Below, piece after piece: positions 1-10,136 of a stretch of 64,000 nucleotides of DNA (its first letter is position 1; each line of letters begins with the position of its first letter). Where the stretch lies: assembly GCF_001746915.1 (NCBI RefSeq), contig NZ_MJGC01000025.1, forward strand, positions 1 to 64,000. The letters are read 5' to 3'. Origin of the DNA: Desertifilum tharense IPPAS B-1220. Lineage in GTDB: Bacteria; Cyanobacteriota; Cyanobacteriia; Cyanobacteriales; Desertifilaceae. A model generated the notes under the pieces. It worked only from the letters and a program-made list of their open reading frames with translations. It made no database searches and had not been told where the DNA came from. Both the position numbers and the translations under genes were made by a program.

Positions 1-147
1 AACCCAAATCAGCATTACCAAAGCGCGATCGCCCAAACTAAAAATTGTCAATCCTTCTTACAAAAGCTTCACCGTCCCAACTCCCTTCTTCCCCAACCCC
101 CAACTCCCAACTCCCAACTCCCAACTCCCTTCTTCCCCCCATCCTCT
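1..147. repeat. Heptamer repeat locus A, 3' of the GAF gene
   Basis: Bases 76-147 hold tandem 7-bp units, CTCCCAA on the given strand and GGGAGTT read with the minus-strand gene, interrupted by CTTCTTCCCC blocks. They end directly at the stop codon of the GAF protein, so on its mRNA the G-rich strand follows the stop at once. The same pattern recurs at about 17157, 25590, 50761 and 63351. Bases 1-75 carry one HIP1-like site and no recognisable gene. Confidence 0.8.
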
Positions 148-2985
148 TCACTTAATCGGTAGCAACAAACGACTCAGAACTCTTCCGTCTTCGAGTTGAT
201 AGAGGGTGAAATCGCCGCCCAAGTGACGCATAAGGGACTGGCAAATGAGCAGATGCAATCCTGGGGGACGATCTAAACTGGACTTTGCGAGTAAGTCCCC
301 GGACCGTCCGCTTTGCAATTCGTTAATTAATTGTCCGCTGACTTGTCCGAGGTCAGTAATCGATAATTCAAGCAGCCCTGTAGGAGACTTCTGTTTCTTT
401 AATAGGGCGTTATGGGCGCTGAGTCGGCGGATCTCTGCGGTCACTTCTGCAATATCTAAGACGCGGGGCCAGATATCGATGCGTCCGCCTTGGGGCGATC
501 GCTCTCCGGCTGCCACTAAAATCTCGTAAAGAATTAGCTCCACCTTGATAATGTCGCCAATCACCTGAATCGCTGCTGTATCGCCGCGTACTTGCGTCCA
601 GAGTTGGCGTTCTTTAATTAACCCATCCACGCGTTCTAGAGCGCGTTTAAGCAGGCTGACGAGGGGGATAGCGGCAGCATACATCCGCAGTCGCCATTGC
701 TCGTCTTTCAGCATTTGGGTCAGCGATGCCATTGTGGTACTCACAGCCCGCAGTCCTTGTTGATAGCGCGTTACGGTTAGGGCATCTTTGGGAATGCCCA
801 TATCATTGAGTTTTCTAACTTCTGCACCAATGGCGCGATAGCTATCTTCAATGCGGCGTTGCTTGTACCAATTGAGGCGTTCTAAGTTTTCTCGCTGATT
901 GTGTAAAAAGCCGGTTAGCTGAACTGTGCGCCGCGACCAAGCAAGCTGGGCAATTAAGGTGCCGATCGCATCGAGGTTGCGTTCTCCCCACGGACGCCCC
1001 TTAAAGTCGGCGACTAAGACTAGACCTGTGGGTTCGTGTTCGGGGGCGGTATGTAAGGCCATAACTAATACCTCCCCAACGCTAGCACCCGATAGCCAGG
1101 TGCGGGTTTGAGGGGTTAAACTCTCAGCACTGAGGGCTAATAGGCTGTCGCTGGCGATCGCCATTTGAATCAGGGGGTCATTAAGAGCGATCTTAACTTC
1201 TGGGGTAATCGCAAATTGAGGGTTATGCACCTCACAGGCTGCAATCTGGGCGATGGGATGGTCGGGAGACCAAGTGAGCAAGATCGCGAGGGGAACTTGG
1301 ATAATCTGAGCAATTTGTTGAATGGCCGATCGTTCAAGTTGTTCGGTTTGGTCAATGTGTTGCAGGGCTGCTAAACCCCATTGAATATAGGAGTGAATTT
1401 TCTGTTGTCGGCTATTGGCGGTGTGAAGTTGCCATTGATGCAGAATTAACCCGACTTGTTGGCTAACCACGCGCAGCAATTCTTGTTCGCCCGCATCCCA
1501 GGTACGCGGGACTTCGTGAGCAACCATTAATAAGCCTTCTAGGGGCTGACCGGGGGAAGTGCTGCAAATTAGCAAACTTCGCACGCCTGCTTCTAGGAAG
1601 ACCGACCGCCAACCCATCAGGCGCATGTCTTCTTCCCAGTTTTCAATGGCGATCGCGCTTTGACTCGTTTCCAGCAGTCGCCATTCGTCCTCGTCGTCTA
1701 ACTGTAACGGGCCGGCTAGGGGGCGACGGTTGGCGGGTTGGTTTTGGCAAGCAATATCAAAGTTATGCCGATCGGGATTATACAAAAAGACTAAAAAGCG
1801 GACGACGTTGAAGCGATCGCACAAAAGATTCGCACAGCGGCTGAGGGTATCTTTCCAATCTTGTTCGGAATAAATCGCCCGACTGATTTCCGAGGTGAGG
1901 GTCTGATCTTGCTTGATCCGTTCGATGGTGGTTTCCATCTCTTCGAGGGGCGAGATCAAGGCAATCAGTTGGGCGGCGCTGCGGACGTAATTTTTCTCCG
2001 ACTCTTCCCAAATTCGGGCTTCGTTGCCTTCAACGGCGAGAAAGCCGAGCAATTCGTTTTGATAGAGAATGGGGGCTGCTAGCAGGCTGCGGGCTTTAAT
2101 CTGCTGCATCAAGCGGCTGGTGGTATCGGCTTTGAGGGAACTGTGGGCCTCGCCGATGGCAACCAGTTGATCGGCGGCTAGGGCTTTATAAAAGCTACTG
2201 ACTTCTTGGACGGTAATCCCAGAAGCCGAAGAATGGGATTCGCCCAGACCTTGAATTTTATTTTGATTGCCAACGCGCCGCCAAAAGTATCGCCGTTCTC
2301 GTTCAAACCAGTAGATGTTGGTGCGAGTGGGGTTGATAAAGCTGTGGGTTTCCTCCACGATCGCGGCTAGGCGCTGGCTGAGGTTGGGAAGCGATCGCAT
2401 TTTGGTCAGCAGGGAAAACAGAGGTTCTTCCGGACGTTTGGTTTGTTGGCGGTGCCAATTCACCTCAATTTGGTTTAAGGTGCCTGCTAATTCCCCAAAA
2501 ATCATTGAAAGTCGGGCTTTTTCGTCGGAACGCGGCGAGGTTCCCCACAGGGTCGATCCGAGGATGACGACGCCAAAACACAGGGCGCGGTAGCGGATCG
2601 GGAAAATCATGGTGCCCTGGATGTTGAAGGTTTGGGCGATTTTTCGCCATTCGCCCGCCCGCCGTTCTTCGCGCAAGTCGGGGACGCCAACCGGACGCTG
2701 CTGGATGACAACTTGTTCGAGGAGATCTCCGGGACTGAGAACAAAGCGCTGTTTGAGAACGGAGGTGTTGCCCGCTGGCATCATGCCCCCTTTGCCAAAC
2801 AGACGGTGTTCGACGCGATCGTACAATCCAATCCAGATCAGATGGTAGTCAAATTCCGAACGAATGTACTGAATCGTCGTTTCAATTAAAACATCAATGT
2901 TTTCCTCTTCCCGCAAGGTTTGCAGGACTCGCCCCAAGGCAACGAGTTGTTTTTCCGAGTCGGTTGGTTTTTGTTGCTGACCCAT
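148..2985 (-). CDS. Multi-GAF sensor protein with degenerate histidine-kinase-like C-terminus
   Basis: A 945-residue cytoplasmic protein with about four successive GAF-type segments (roughly residues 25-180, 200-350, 370-540 and 560-700), each preceded by an amphipathic linker. The last 200 residues have the layout of a kinase dimerisation plus ATP-binding region. However, I see no SHE-type phospho-accepting histidine, and the N-box position reads as ILYEILVAAGE without the usual asparagine. The family role is ligand or light sensing through GAF domains. I see no cysteine motif that clearly marks a bilin-binding cyanobacteriochrome. The inferred role is a signalling scaffold or pseudokinase. 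It is divergent from pyrD, with 67 bases between the start codons. ATG start at 2985; coordinates firm, function only general. Confidence 0.85.
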   Translation of the reverse strand: MGQQQKPTDSEKQLVALGRVLQTLREEENIDVLIETTIQYIRSEFDYHLIWIGLYDRVEHRLFGKGGMMPAGNTSVLKQRFVLSPGDLLEQVVIQQRPVGVPDLREERRAGEWRKIAQTFNIQGTMIFPIRYRALCFGVVILGSTLWGTSPRSDEKARLSMIFGELAGTLNQIEVNWHRQQTKRPEEPLFSLLTKMRSLPNLSQRLAAIVEETHSFINPTRTNIYWFERERRYFWRRVGNQNKIQGLGESHSSASGITVQEVSSFYKALAADQLVAIGEAHSSLKADTTSRLMQQIKARSLLAAPILYQNELLGFLAVEGNEARIWEESEKNYVRSAAQLIALISPLEEMETTIERIKQDQTLTSEISRAIYSEQDWKDTLSRCANLLCDRFNVVRFLVFLYNPDRHNFDIACQNQPANRRPLAGPLQLDDEDEWRLLETSQSAIAIENWEEDMRLMGWRSVFLEAGVRSLLICSTSPGQPLEGLLMVAHEVPRTWDAGEQELLRVVSQQVGLILHQWQLHTANSRQQKIHSYIQWGLAALQHIDQTEQLERSAIQQIAQIIQVPLAILLTWSPDHPIAQIAACEVHNPQFAITPEVKIALNDPLIQMAIASDSLLALSAESLTPQTRTWLSGASVGEVLVMALHTAPEHEPTGLVLVADFKGRPWGERNLDAIGTLIAQLAWSRRTVQLTGFLHNQRENLERLNWYKQRRIEDSYRAIGAEVRKLNDMGIPKDALTVTRYQQGLRAVSTTMASLTQMLKDEQWRLRMYAAAIPLVSLLKRALERVDGLIKERQLWTQVRGDTAAIQVIGDIIKVELILYEILVAAGERSPQGGRIDIWPRVLDIAEVTAEIRRLSAHNALLKKQKSPTGLLELSITDLGQVSGQLINELQSGRSGDLLAKSSLDRPPGLHLLICQSLMRHLGGDFTLYQLEDGRVLSRLLLPIK

Positions 2986-3052
2986 GTGCGGAGTTTAGCG
3001 TTTAGATTTTTAGATGTGAGAATTCAAATCTAAAACCCAAATTTAAGCCTGA

Positions 3053-4195
3053 ATGTTCGATCCCTATCAAAGTCTGATCCGTCCCTTGCTCTTTACTGGA
3101 CTTAAAGCCGATCCAGAAGCGTTACATCATCAAGTTATGCGGGTTCTGAGTTGGCTCGATCTCAACTGCGATCGCGCTCCCGATCGAGCGATCCAATCGG
3201 CTCTACTGCAATCGTTCTCAGAGTACGATCCTCGCCTGACACAATCTCTTTGGGGGTTAACGTTTCCTAATCCTGTCGGTTTAGCGGCAGGATTCGATAA
3301 GGATGGTGTTGCTGCCCGAATTTGGCATTGCTTGGGTTTCGGTTTTGCAGAACTCGGAACGGTCACGCAGCACGCCCAGCCGGGTAATCCCCAACCCCGA
3401 TTGTTTCGCTTGGTGAGCGATAGAGCAGTCCTAAATCGTATGGGATTTAATAATCAAGGTGCTGCTGCAATGGCATTACAGTTCAGTCGGGGGGATGCGG
3501 GGCGCGAGCGTCCTATTCCCCTAGGCGTGAATCTGGGTAAATCTAAGGTAACACCCCTAGAGCTTGCTGCGTCAGACTATGTTGCGAGTTTTTCGACTTT
3601 GCAAAACTGGGGCGATTATTTTGTCGTCAATGTTTCTTCTCCCAATACGCCGGGATTGCGATCGCTTCAAGATGCGGCCCAGTTAGAACGCATTCTGGAT
3701 GCCCTCCAATCTGTTAATAATACACAAAAACCGCTGTTTGTCAAGATTGCGCCCGATTTAGAAACCGACGCGATCGCAGATGTGATTCAATTGGCTGGAA
3801 CCTATCAGCTTTCCGGGATTATTGCTACCAACACCACCATTCGCCGCGACGGGTTGAAAGCTCAAATCTTGCCGCAAACCGGGAAACCCATCGTTGACGA
3901 AGCCGGAGGAATTAGCGGCGCACCCCTGCGCGATCGCTCCACCGAAGTCATCCGCCTCATTTGGCAACAAACCCAGGGTCAATTGCCCATCATTGGGGTC
4001 GGCGGTATATTTACCCCAGAAGATGCATGGGAAAAGATAACCGCAGGTGCTAGTTTGGTGCAAATCTACACGGGCTGGATTTACGAAGGGCCTTGGGCAA
4101 TTAAGCGGATTTTATTAGGCTTGCTGCAAAAGCTTGACGAGCATCATCTCAGTCATATCTCGGAAGCCGTCGGTTTATCTCATCGAGAGGTTTAA
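3053..4195 (+). CDS. pyrD: Quinone-dependent dihydroorotate dehydrogenase (class 2)
   Basis: Oxidises dihydroorotate to orotate in pyrimidine synthesis and passes electrons to membrane quinone. The 380-residue length and the amphipathic N-terminus before the barrel are those of class 2 enzymes. Visible family motifs include [13 protein letters not shown] near residue 72, the NVSSPNTPG segment that carries the catalytic serine, and the C-terminal flavin phosphate loop IGVGGIF followed by [13 protein letters not shown] start. The next gene starts 5 bases after this stop, so the two are probably co-transcribed, although no pathway link is evident. Confidence 0.95.
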   Translation: MFDPYQSLIRPLLFTGLKADPEALHHQVMRVLSWLDLNCDRAPDRAIQSALLQSFSEYDPRLTQSLWGLTFPNPVGLAAGFDKDGVAARIWHCLGFGFAELGTVTQHAQPGNPQPRLFRLVSDRAVLNRMGFNNQGAAAMALQFSRGDAGRERPIPLGVNLGKSKVTPLELAASDYVASFSTLQNWGDYFVVNVSSPNTPGLRSLQDAAQLERILDALQSVNNTQKPLFVKIAPDLETDAIADVIQLAGTYQLSGIIATNTTIRRDGLKAQILPQTGKPIVDEAGGISGAPLRDRSTEVIRLIWQQTQGQLPIIGVGGIFTPEDAWEKITAGASLVQIYTGWIYEGPWAIKRILLGLLQKLDEHHLSHISEAVGLSHREV

Positions 4196-4200
4196 AAACT

Positions 4201-5061
4201 ATGTTATTCCATGATGATTGGACATCCAACTTCCTGAAAACAAACGGCGTCAGATTGCATTATGTCAGTGCAGGTCAAGGGCCTTTGTTGCTGTTGTTAC
4301 ATGGATTTCCGGAATTTTGGTACTCCTGGCGACATCAATTGAGCGAATTTGCCAACGACTATCGCGTCGTCGCCTTAGACCTGCGGGGGTATAATTTGAG
4401 CGAAAAACCCCAGGATCTTTCAGCTTACCGAATCTCAGAATTAGTCAATGATATCGCTGGGGCGATCGCCGCCTTGGGTGAAACCCGATGCTGTTTAGCC
4501 GCCCATGACTGGGGGGGAGTCATTGCTTGGCACTTCGCCTATCTGTATCCCCATCTTCTCGATCGCCTGATTATTATGAATTGCCCGCATCCGGCTAAAT
4601 TTCAAGATGGAATGCGCCTTCCCCAACAATGGCTGAAAAGCTCGTATATGCTATTTTTCCAACTCCCCTTTGCACCAGAGTGGCTGCTGCAATCTTTAGA
4701 CTATCAATTAATTGCCAGCGCCTTTAAAGCCTTAGCCGTCAATCAACAGGCCTTTAGCCCCCAAGATCTAGAAGCCTATAAAGATGCTGTTGGTCAACGG
4801 GGAGCATTAACCGCGATGCTCAACTATTATCGCAATCTTCCCTCTGCTCTGAGCAGCACTAAAAGCTGGGACGTGCTTTCTGTCCCCACTCTAATGATTT
4901 GGGGAGAAAACGATCCGGCTTTAGGGAAAGAACTCGCCGAAGGAACAGAGAACTACGTCAGCCATTTACAACTCCAGTACATTGCCAACTGCGGTCATTG
5001 GGTACAACAAGAATATCCCCATCAGGTGAATCAATTTATGCGCTATTTCCTCCAAAACTAG
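4201..5061 (+). CDS. Alpha/beta hydrolase, epoxide-hydrolase-like
   Basis: A 286-residue soluble hydrolase. The HGFPEFWYSWRHQ oxyanion segment lies near residue 35. The nucleophile elbow AAHDWGG puts aspartate at residue 103 rather than serine, which is characteristic of epoxide hydrolases and haloalkane dehalogenases. The likely acid is Asp238 (GENDPA) and the base is His266 (NCGHW). Substrate is unknown; the FPEFWYSWRHQ motif favours epoxide hydrolase over dehalogenase. It is translationally close to pyrD (5-base gap). The 3' flank has no clear terminator. Confidence 0.88.
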   Translation: MLFHDDWTSNFLKTNGVRLHYVSAGQGPLLLLLHGFPEFWYSWRHQLSEFANDYRVVALDLRGYNLSEKPQDLSAYRISELVNDIAGAIAALGETRCCLAAHDWGGVIAWHFAYLYPHLLDRLIIMNCPHPAKFQDGMRLPQQWLKSSYMLFFQLPFAPEWLLQSLDYQLIASAFKALAVNQQAFSPQDLEAYKDAVGQRGALTAMLNYYRNLPSALSSTKSWDVLSVPTLMIWGENDPALGKELAEGTENYVSHLQLQYIANCGHWVQQEYPHQVNQFMRYFLQN

Positions 5062-5403
5062 GAACTGTGACAAAAAGTTAAGCCAGAAACGCGATCGCGC
5101 TCATTTGCCATTGAGGCAATGTTGTCATGCAAACCCCCCAATAAATCGGCATAATCGAATTAGTTAAGATAGCGAAGACTGGTCTTTGCGCGTTTAGCTC
5201 GCTTTCCTACCTCAAAAGGAATACCTGTGATGTAGGAACTTAAGGTTGATTCGGACAGGACTCAGTGCTGAAACGATTAACCTGACTGGTTTTGAATACC
5301 ATTTTGCCGCCTGCAAGCTACAGCACCTAGCCCCTCACAAAGCGCTTTGCTATCGCCCCAGTTCCGCGTTAACTTAACTTCACTTACTTTCATCCGGCGG
5401 CGA
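5062..5403. other. Intergenic region before the MASE1 kinase gene
   Basis: 340 bases without a convincing gene. One GCGATCGCG site lies near 5091, and a CAAGCTACAGCAC motif near 5324 recurs inside the repeat locus near 51061. A TTG-initiated 19-residue extension of the downstream kinase frame (from 5347) is open but has no ribosome site. The region presumably holds the kinase promoter; no match to a known operator was recognised. Confidence 0.5.
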
Positions 5404-7464
5404 ATGCAGCGATTTATTTACCCATCAGCGCCGACATATCTGGTTTTGATTTATCTGGTACTGTTTCTCGTCTTGAGCTATTTAACCCAATTTTGGGATA
5501 GCCTGACTGGACAAACCCTTTGGTATGTCCCAATGGGGTTAAGTTTAGCCTTGTTAATCCGCTACGGTTGGCACTACCTGCCTTTGGTACTGTTAGGACG
5601 CTGGTTATCTGATTTTTGGTTGGTTCCGCTTCCGCTTCCCGCTTGGGTGATTTTCAGTTTATCTGGAATTTATGCCGGAGGTTATGGGTTAGCCGCTCAT
5701 TTGCTTCGTCGCTTTCTTCATCCTCTTTCACAAATTGGCTATCTGCGGGGGACTAGCTTGTTTGTGCTGGTGGTGTTAGGTCTAGTCTCTGCGATCGCCA
5801 GCGCGGGAACCACTTTATTAAGTCTAGCCGACGCAATTCCAGATTTTGCCCCCTTTAGCTCAGGGTTAAATTGGCTCCGAAGCGAGTTGATCGGGACGTT
5901 GGCGATCGCACCTTTTTTTCTAGTTAATGCCGTCCATTGGATCAAAGTCATTAAACGCAGCCTTCAGACGGCTGAGTGGAAAAATTTCAACCGCTTTTCC
6001 TGGCAGTCCGGCGCTGTTTTAGTCTTTCAAATCTCCACTTTATTCTTTTTGCCTTTAGCCATTGTTCGGCTAAAATTTGTGGGAGAAATTCACTTATTAT
6101 ATTTTTGTTTTTTACCCTTAATTTGGATTTGCCTGCAACGTGGTTTCGCTGGCGCTACCGCAGGCGCGATCGCGATCGCCACCAGCTTAACGATCGGTCT
6201 GAATCTCATCAATCAAAACCCAACTGAACTCACCGATTTTCAAATTTTCATGATGGCATTAACGCTCACCAGTTTGTTTACAGGTGCAGCCGTTAGTGAA
6301 AATTTTCGAGTGCAAGAAGCGCTCCGAGCCTCGGAAGAACAGTTTCGTCAATTTGCCGAAAATATTCCCCAAGTTTTCCGCATGACCTCGCTCAACGGTC
6401 GGCAATTAATTTATGTGAGTCCAGCTTACCAAGATATTTGGGGACGCAGTTGTCAGAGTTTATATGAATCTCCCCAATCTTGGATAGAGGCGATTCATCC
6501 TCAAGATCGGCCCATCGTTCTCGCCGCTATTGAGCAACATAAAAAAGGAAAAAGTACCAGCGAAGAATATCGCATTCTGCGACCGGATGGTTCAACTCGT
6601 TGGATTTGGAGTCGTACCTTTCCCATTCACAATGCTCAAGGAAAAGTTTATCGCCTAGCCACCCTTGCTCAAGATGTTAGCAAACAAAAACAGGTCGAAG
6701 AAGAAGCCTTTAATGCAATGGCGAAAGAAAAGGAACTCAGCGAACTGCGAACGCGAATTATTACCACTACGTCCCATGAGTTTCGCACGCCACTTACCAC
6801 CATTTTTTCCTCTGCCGAATTGTTAGAATATTACAGCCAGCGATGGACGGAAGCCGAAAAACTCGAACATCTGCGCCAAATTCAAGAGTCTGTTCATCAC
6901 ATGACTCAATTGTTAGATGATTTGCTCTTAATTGGTCAAGCTGAAGCACAGCGTTTAGAGTTTACCCCCGTTGCGCTAGATTTAGTAAAATTTTGCCAAG
7001 AAATGGTCTCTCAAATGCAGGTCGTTGCTTTACCGGGACAAAAAATTATATTTACGCATCAAGCTCTTTCTCTACAAGCAGAAGTCGATCCCAAGCTGTT
7101 GCGGCACATTCTAGCTAATTTGCTCATCAATGCCATTCATTATTCAGCACCCAAAAAATCAATTTATTTGAAATTGTCCATCCATAAAGATGAGATTTTA
7201 TTTAAGATTAAGGATTCTGGAATTGGCATCCCTCCAGAGGATCAATTATTCATCTTTAAGTCCTTTCATCGCGGCAAAAATGTGGGCAACATTGCCGGGA
7301 CTGGCTTAGGCTTAACCGTGGTTAAAAAGTGCGTTAGCTTGCATCAAGGACGCGTTACCTTTCAAAGTGAGGTTGGGGTTGGGACAACTTTTATCGTCCG
7401 CATTCCTCAATGTCAGAAAGAGCGAGCGATCGCCTATAATCAAAGTCCCAGTTCACCCTCTTAA
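5404..7464 (+). CDS. MASE1-PAS membrane histidine kinase
   Basis: A 686-residue sensor kinase. Residues 1-300 hold about eight hydrophobic segments with the arrangement of a MASE1 sensory domain. A PAS/PAC segment follows (about 315-435), then a dimerisation domain with the phospho-accepting histidine in TTSHEFRTPLTT (His458) and an ATPase domain with N-box LANLLINAIHYS, DSGIGIP and GTGLGLT. It should autophosphorylate and pass phosphate to an unidentified response regulator; none is adjacent. I chose ATG 5404 over the upstream TTG at 5347 because CGGCGG precedes it. The stop is followed 24 bases later by the ABC transporter, so the two may share a transcript. Confidence 0.93.
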   Translation: MQRFIYPSAPTYLVLIYLVLFLVLSYLTQFWDSLTGQTLWYVPMGLSLALLIRYGWHYLPLVLLGRWLSDFWLVPLPLPAWVIFSLSGIYAGGYGLAAHLLRRFLHPLSQIGYLRGTSLFVLVVLGLVSAIASAGTTLLSLADAIPDFAPFSSGLNWLRSELIGTLAIAPFFLVNAVHWIKVIKRSLQTAEWKNFNRFSWQSGAVLVFQISTLFFLPLAIVRLKFVGEIHLLYFCFLPLIWICLQRGFAGATAGAIAIATSLTIGLNLINQNPTELTDFQIFMMALTLTSLFTGAAVSENFRVQEALRASEEQFRQFAENIPQVFRMTSLNGRQLIYVSPAYQDIWGRSCQSLYESPQSWIEAIHPQDRPIVLAAIEQHKKGKSTSEEYRILRPDGSTRWIWSRTFPIHNAQGKVYRLATLAQDVSKQKQVEEEAFNAMAKEKELSELRTRIITTTSHEFRTPLTTIFSSAELLEYYSQRWTEAEKLEHLRQIQESVHHMTQLLDDLLLIGQAEAQRLEFTPVALDLVKFCQEMVSQMQVVALPGQKIIFTHQALSLQAEVDPKLLRHILANLLINAIHYSAPKKSIYLKLSIHKDEILFKIKDSGIGIPPEDQLFIFKSFHRGKNVGNIAGTGLGLTVVKKCVSLHQGRVTFQSEVGVGTTFIVRIPQCQKERAIAYNQSPSSPS

Positions 7465-7488
7465 CTCATCATCTTTCGGAGATTTCAA

Positions 7489-9279
7489 TTGTCTGATCTT
7501 TTTAAGCCGTCTCGTTCTCGCCATCCCCTTCAGCGCTTAATTGAATACAGTCAACCCTATCGAGTTCAAGTTAGGCTAGCTATTCTTGCCTCTATTTTTA
7601 ATAAGATTTTTGACTTAGCTCCCCCGGCATTAATTGGAGCCGCTGTTGATGTTGTGGTTCAGCAAGAAAACTCCTGGCTGGCACAATTTGGCATTCAAGA
7701 TACTTACACCCAATTGGCGATTCTTTCGGGTCTTTCGGCGATTATTTGGATTTTTGAATCGGGTTTTGAGTATGGCTATGCCAGATTGTGGCGCAATTTA
7801 GCACAGTCGATTCAACATCGCCTCCGCTTAGATGCCTATCAGCACCTCCAAGAGCTAGAACTCGGCTATTTTGAGGAACGCAGTACGGGGGGGTTAATGT
7901 CCATTCTCAGCGATGATATTAACCAGCTAGAGCGATTTCTCGATATTGGTGCCAATGAAATTCTGCAAGTTTTAACTACCGTAATTGTCATTGGTGGGGC
8001 ATTTTTTATCTTAGCGCCGAATGTTGCTTGGAGCGCGATCGCCCCCATGCCTTTTATCATCTGGGGATCGATTGTCTTTCAGCGATTTTTGGCCCCCCGC
8101 TACGCCACCATTCGGGAAAAGGTGGGTTTGCTCAATGGACGCCTTTCTAATAACTTAAGCGGAATTACCACAATCAAAAGCTTTACCGCCGAGGAGTACG
8201 AACTGCGGCGCGTGGCGGAGGATAGTCAGGCCTATCGCCAGAGTAACCGAAAAGCGATCGCCTATTCTGCGGCCTTCGTTCCCCTGATCCGGATGATTAT
8301 CTTAGTTGGCTTTATCAGCATCCTCCTATTTGGCGGGATAGAAACCGTTGAAGGTAGATTAAGCGTCGGTACCTATAGCGTTTTAGTCTTCCTGACTCAG
8401 CGCTTGCTGTGGCCTTTAACCCGTTTAGGAGATACTTTAGACCAATATCAACGCGCGATGGCTTCGACGAACCGCGTGATGCATTTATTGGATACGCCGA
8501 TTAATATCCCAACGGGAGAAACAAGACTCCCGGTGAGTCAAGTGCGCGGCGAACTGGAATTTCAGAACGTGACATTTGCCTACCAGGGAAGAAAAAACAT
8601 CGTAGAGAATCTCTCGTTGCGGATTCCCCAAGGAAAAACCATTGGAATTGTCGGTTCTACGGGTTCGGGGAAAAGCACCCTAGTCAAGCTAATCTTACGC
8701 TTCTACGAAGTGCAATCGGGTCAAGTTACCCTAGATGGGATTGATATTAATCAATTGCACTTGCAAGATTTGCGGCGCTGCATAGGTTTAGTCAGCCAAG
8801 ATGTGTTTTTATTTCATGGGACTGTGGCGGAAAATATTGCTTACGGAACCTTTGACGCCACGGAAGCTGAAATTATTCATGCAGCTAAAATTGCTGAAGC
8901 ACATGAGTTTATTCAGCAACTCCCCCAAGGGTATGAAACGATTGTGGGAGAACGGGGACAGAAGTTATCGGGAGGACAGCGACAGCGGTTGGCGATCGCC
9001 AGAGCGATTTTAAAAGATCCGCCGATTTTAATCTTAGATGAAGCAACGTCTGCTGTAGACAATGAAACCGAAGCGGCAATTGCGCGATCGCTCGAACGGA
9101 TTACCCAAAATCGCACCACGATTGCGATCGCTCATCGCCTGTCTACCATTCGCAATGCAGACTGTATCTATGTTATGGAATACGGCAAACTCATCGAATC
9201 CGGACGGCATGAAGAGTTAATAGAAAAACAAGGCATTTATAACAGTCTTTGGCAAATGCAAATCGGGATTCGCGCCTAA
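7489..9279 (+). CDS. ABC exporter, fused permease and ATP-binding half-transporter
   Basis: A 596-residue half-transporter working as a dimer in the inner membrane. The N-terminal 330 residues form a six-helix exporter domain. The nucleotide-binding domain shows Walker [10 protein letters not shown] near residue 388, a Q-loop (SQDVFLF), the signature [14 protein letters not shown] near 493, Walker [13 protein letters not shown] and the H-loop AHRLST. It is closest in type to MsbA/HlyB-like multidrug or lipid exporters; substrate unknown. Initiation is at TTG 7489, with CGGAG 9 bases upstream. No ATG lies close by and the frame upstream is short. No accessory fusion protein gene is adjacent. 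Confidence 0.93.
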   Translation: MSDLFKPSRSRHPLQRLIEYSQPYRVQVRLAILASIFNKIFDLAPPALIGAAVDVVVQQENSWLAQFGIQDTYTQLAILSGLSAIIWIFESGFEYGYARLWRNLAQSIQHRLRLDAYQHLQELELGYFEERSTGGLMSILSDDINQLERFLDIGANEILQVLTTVIVIGGAFFILAPNVAWSAIAPMPFIIWGSIVFQRFLAPRYATIREKVGLLNGRLSNNLSGITTIKSFTAEEYELRRVAEDSQAYRQSNRKAIAYSAAFVPLIRMIILVGFISILLFGGIETVEGRLSVGTYSVLVFLTQRLLWPLTRLGDTLDQYQRAMASTNRVMHLLDTPINIPTGETRLPVSQVRGELEFQNVTFAYQGRKNIVENLSLRIPQGKTIGIVGSTGSGKSTLVKLILRFYEVQSGQVTLDGIDINQLHLQDLRRCIGLVSQDVFLFHGTVAENIAYGTFDATEAEIIHAAKIAEAHEFIQQLPQGYETIVGERGQKLSGGQRQRLAIARAILKDPPILILDEATSAVDNETEAAIARSLERITQNRTTIAIAHRLSTIRNADCIYVMEYGKLIESGRHEELIEKQGIYNSLWQMQIGIRA

Positions 9280-9422
9280 TCCTCGGTGTTAGCTTCTCTC
9301 GCAAGAAAGACGAGCGAACGCGTTTTTTCGGCTGAAATTCCCACTTGGGAGAGAATGCAAAAATTCAGGATGTCAGTACAGTGAAATCAGATAGAAGAAC
9401 TGTAATAAGGAAATTTTTGATT

Positions 9423-9971
9423 ATGAATCCTGATAGACATCGAGATTTAGACGATCGCGATAGAAAAGTAACTCATCCGGATGCTAATCCCGATCCCATT
9501 TCCGGCGAACCTGGTTCCCATCCTGTGGGTACGGGTGTAGGCGCTGCTGGCTTAGGTGCCGTTGGTGCTGCGCTGGGTGGCGTCATTGCGGGCCCGGTTG
9601 GTGCGGTTGTCGGTGCCGCAGGCGGCGCTGTGGCGGGTGGTTTGATGGGTAAAGGCATTGCGGAATCCGTCGATCCGACTGTTGAAGATGCCTACTGGCG
9701 CGAAAATTACGTGACTCGGCGTTATTACAACTCTGCCTACGACTATAACGACTATCAACCCGCCTATCGCACGGGGTTTGAAGGCTACGCTAAGTATGCT
9801 AATACGGGTCGCAGCTATGATGAGTTTGAACCCGAATTGCAGCGCGATTACGAAACTCGCTATCCCGATGCCCGTTTGCGTTGGCCAGAAGCACGTTATG
9901 CTAGTCGCGATGCTTGGGATCGCATCCATCATAATGCGCGTCGCGAAACCCGCGCTGACGACTTTCGTTAA
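9423..9971 (+). CDS. Glycine-zipper domain hypothetical protein
   Basis: 182 residues. A charged N-terminus (HRDLDDRDRK) leads to a 55-residue Gly/Ala-rich segment (about residues 38-80) with GxxxG spacing, typical of glycine-zipper membrane-inserting segments. A Tyr/Arg-rich acidic C-terminus with repeated YDYNDYQ, YDEFEP and YETRYP patterns follows. The family is common in cyanobacteria and other bacteria and is often stress-linked; no biochemical role is established that I can name. I chose ATG 9423, preceded by AAGGAA, over an upstream in-frame TTG at 9345. It stands alone. Confidence 0.8.
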   Translation: MNPDRHRDLDDRDRKVTHPDANPDPISGEPGSHPVGTGVGAAGLGAVGAALGGVIAGPVGAVVGAAGGAVAGGLMGKGIAESVDPTVEDAYWRENYVTRRYYNSAYDYNDYQPAYRTGFEGYAKYANTGRSYDEFEPELQRDYETRYPDARLRWPEARYASRDAWDRIHHNARRETRADDFR

Positions 9972-10136
9972 TTGACCCCTAACGCTAAACAAGTCTAGTC
10001 TGTCTGTGCAAAAGCCGTACAGAAGGTTAAGGTAAGCTTTCAGCATTTTCCCTGAAGCGATCGCTTTACCGTTACTTTAGAATCAGTGACGGTAAAGCCG
10101 ATCTTGACTCTTGCCTTCTGTGGGTTTAGCAATACT

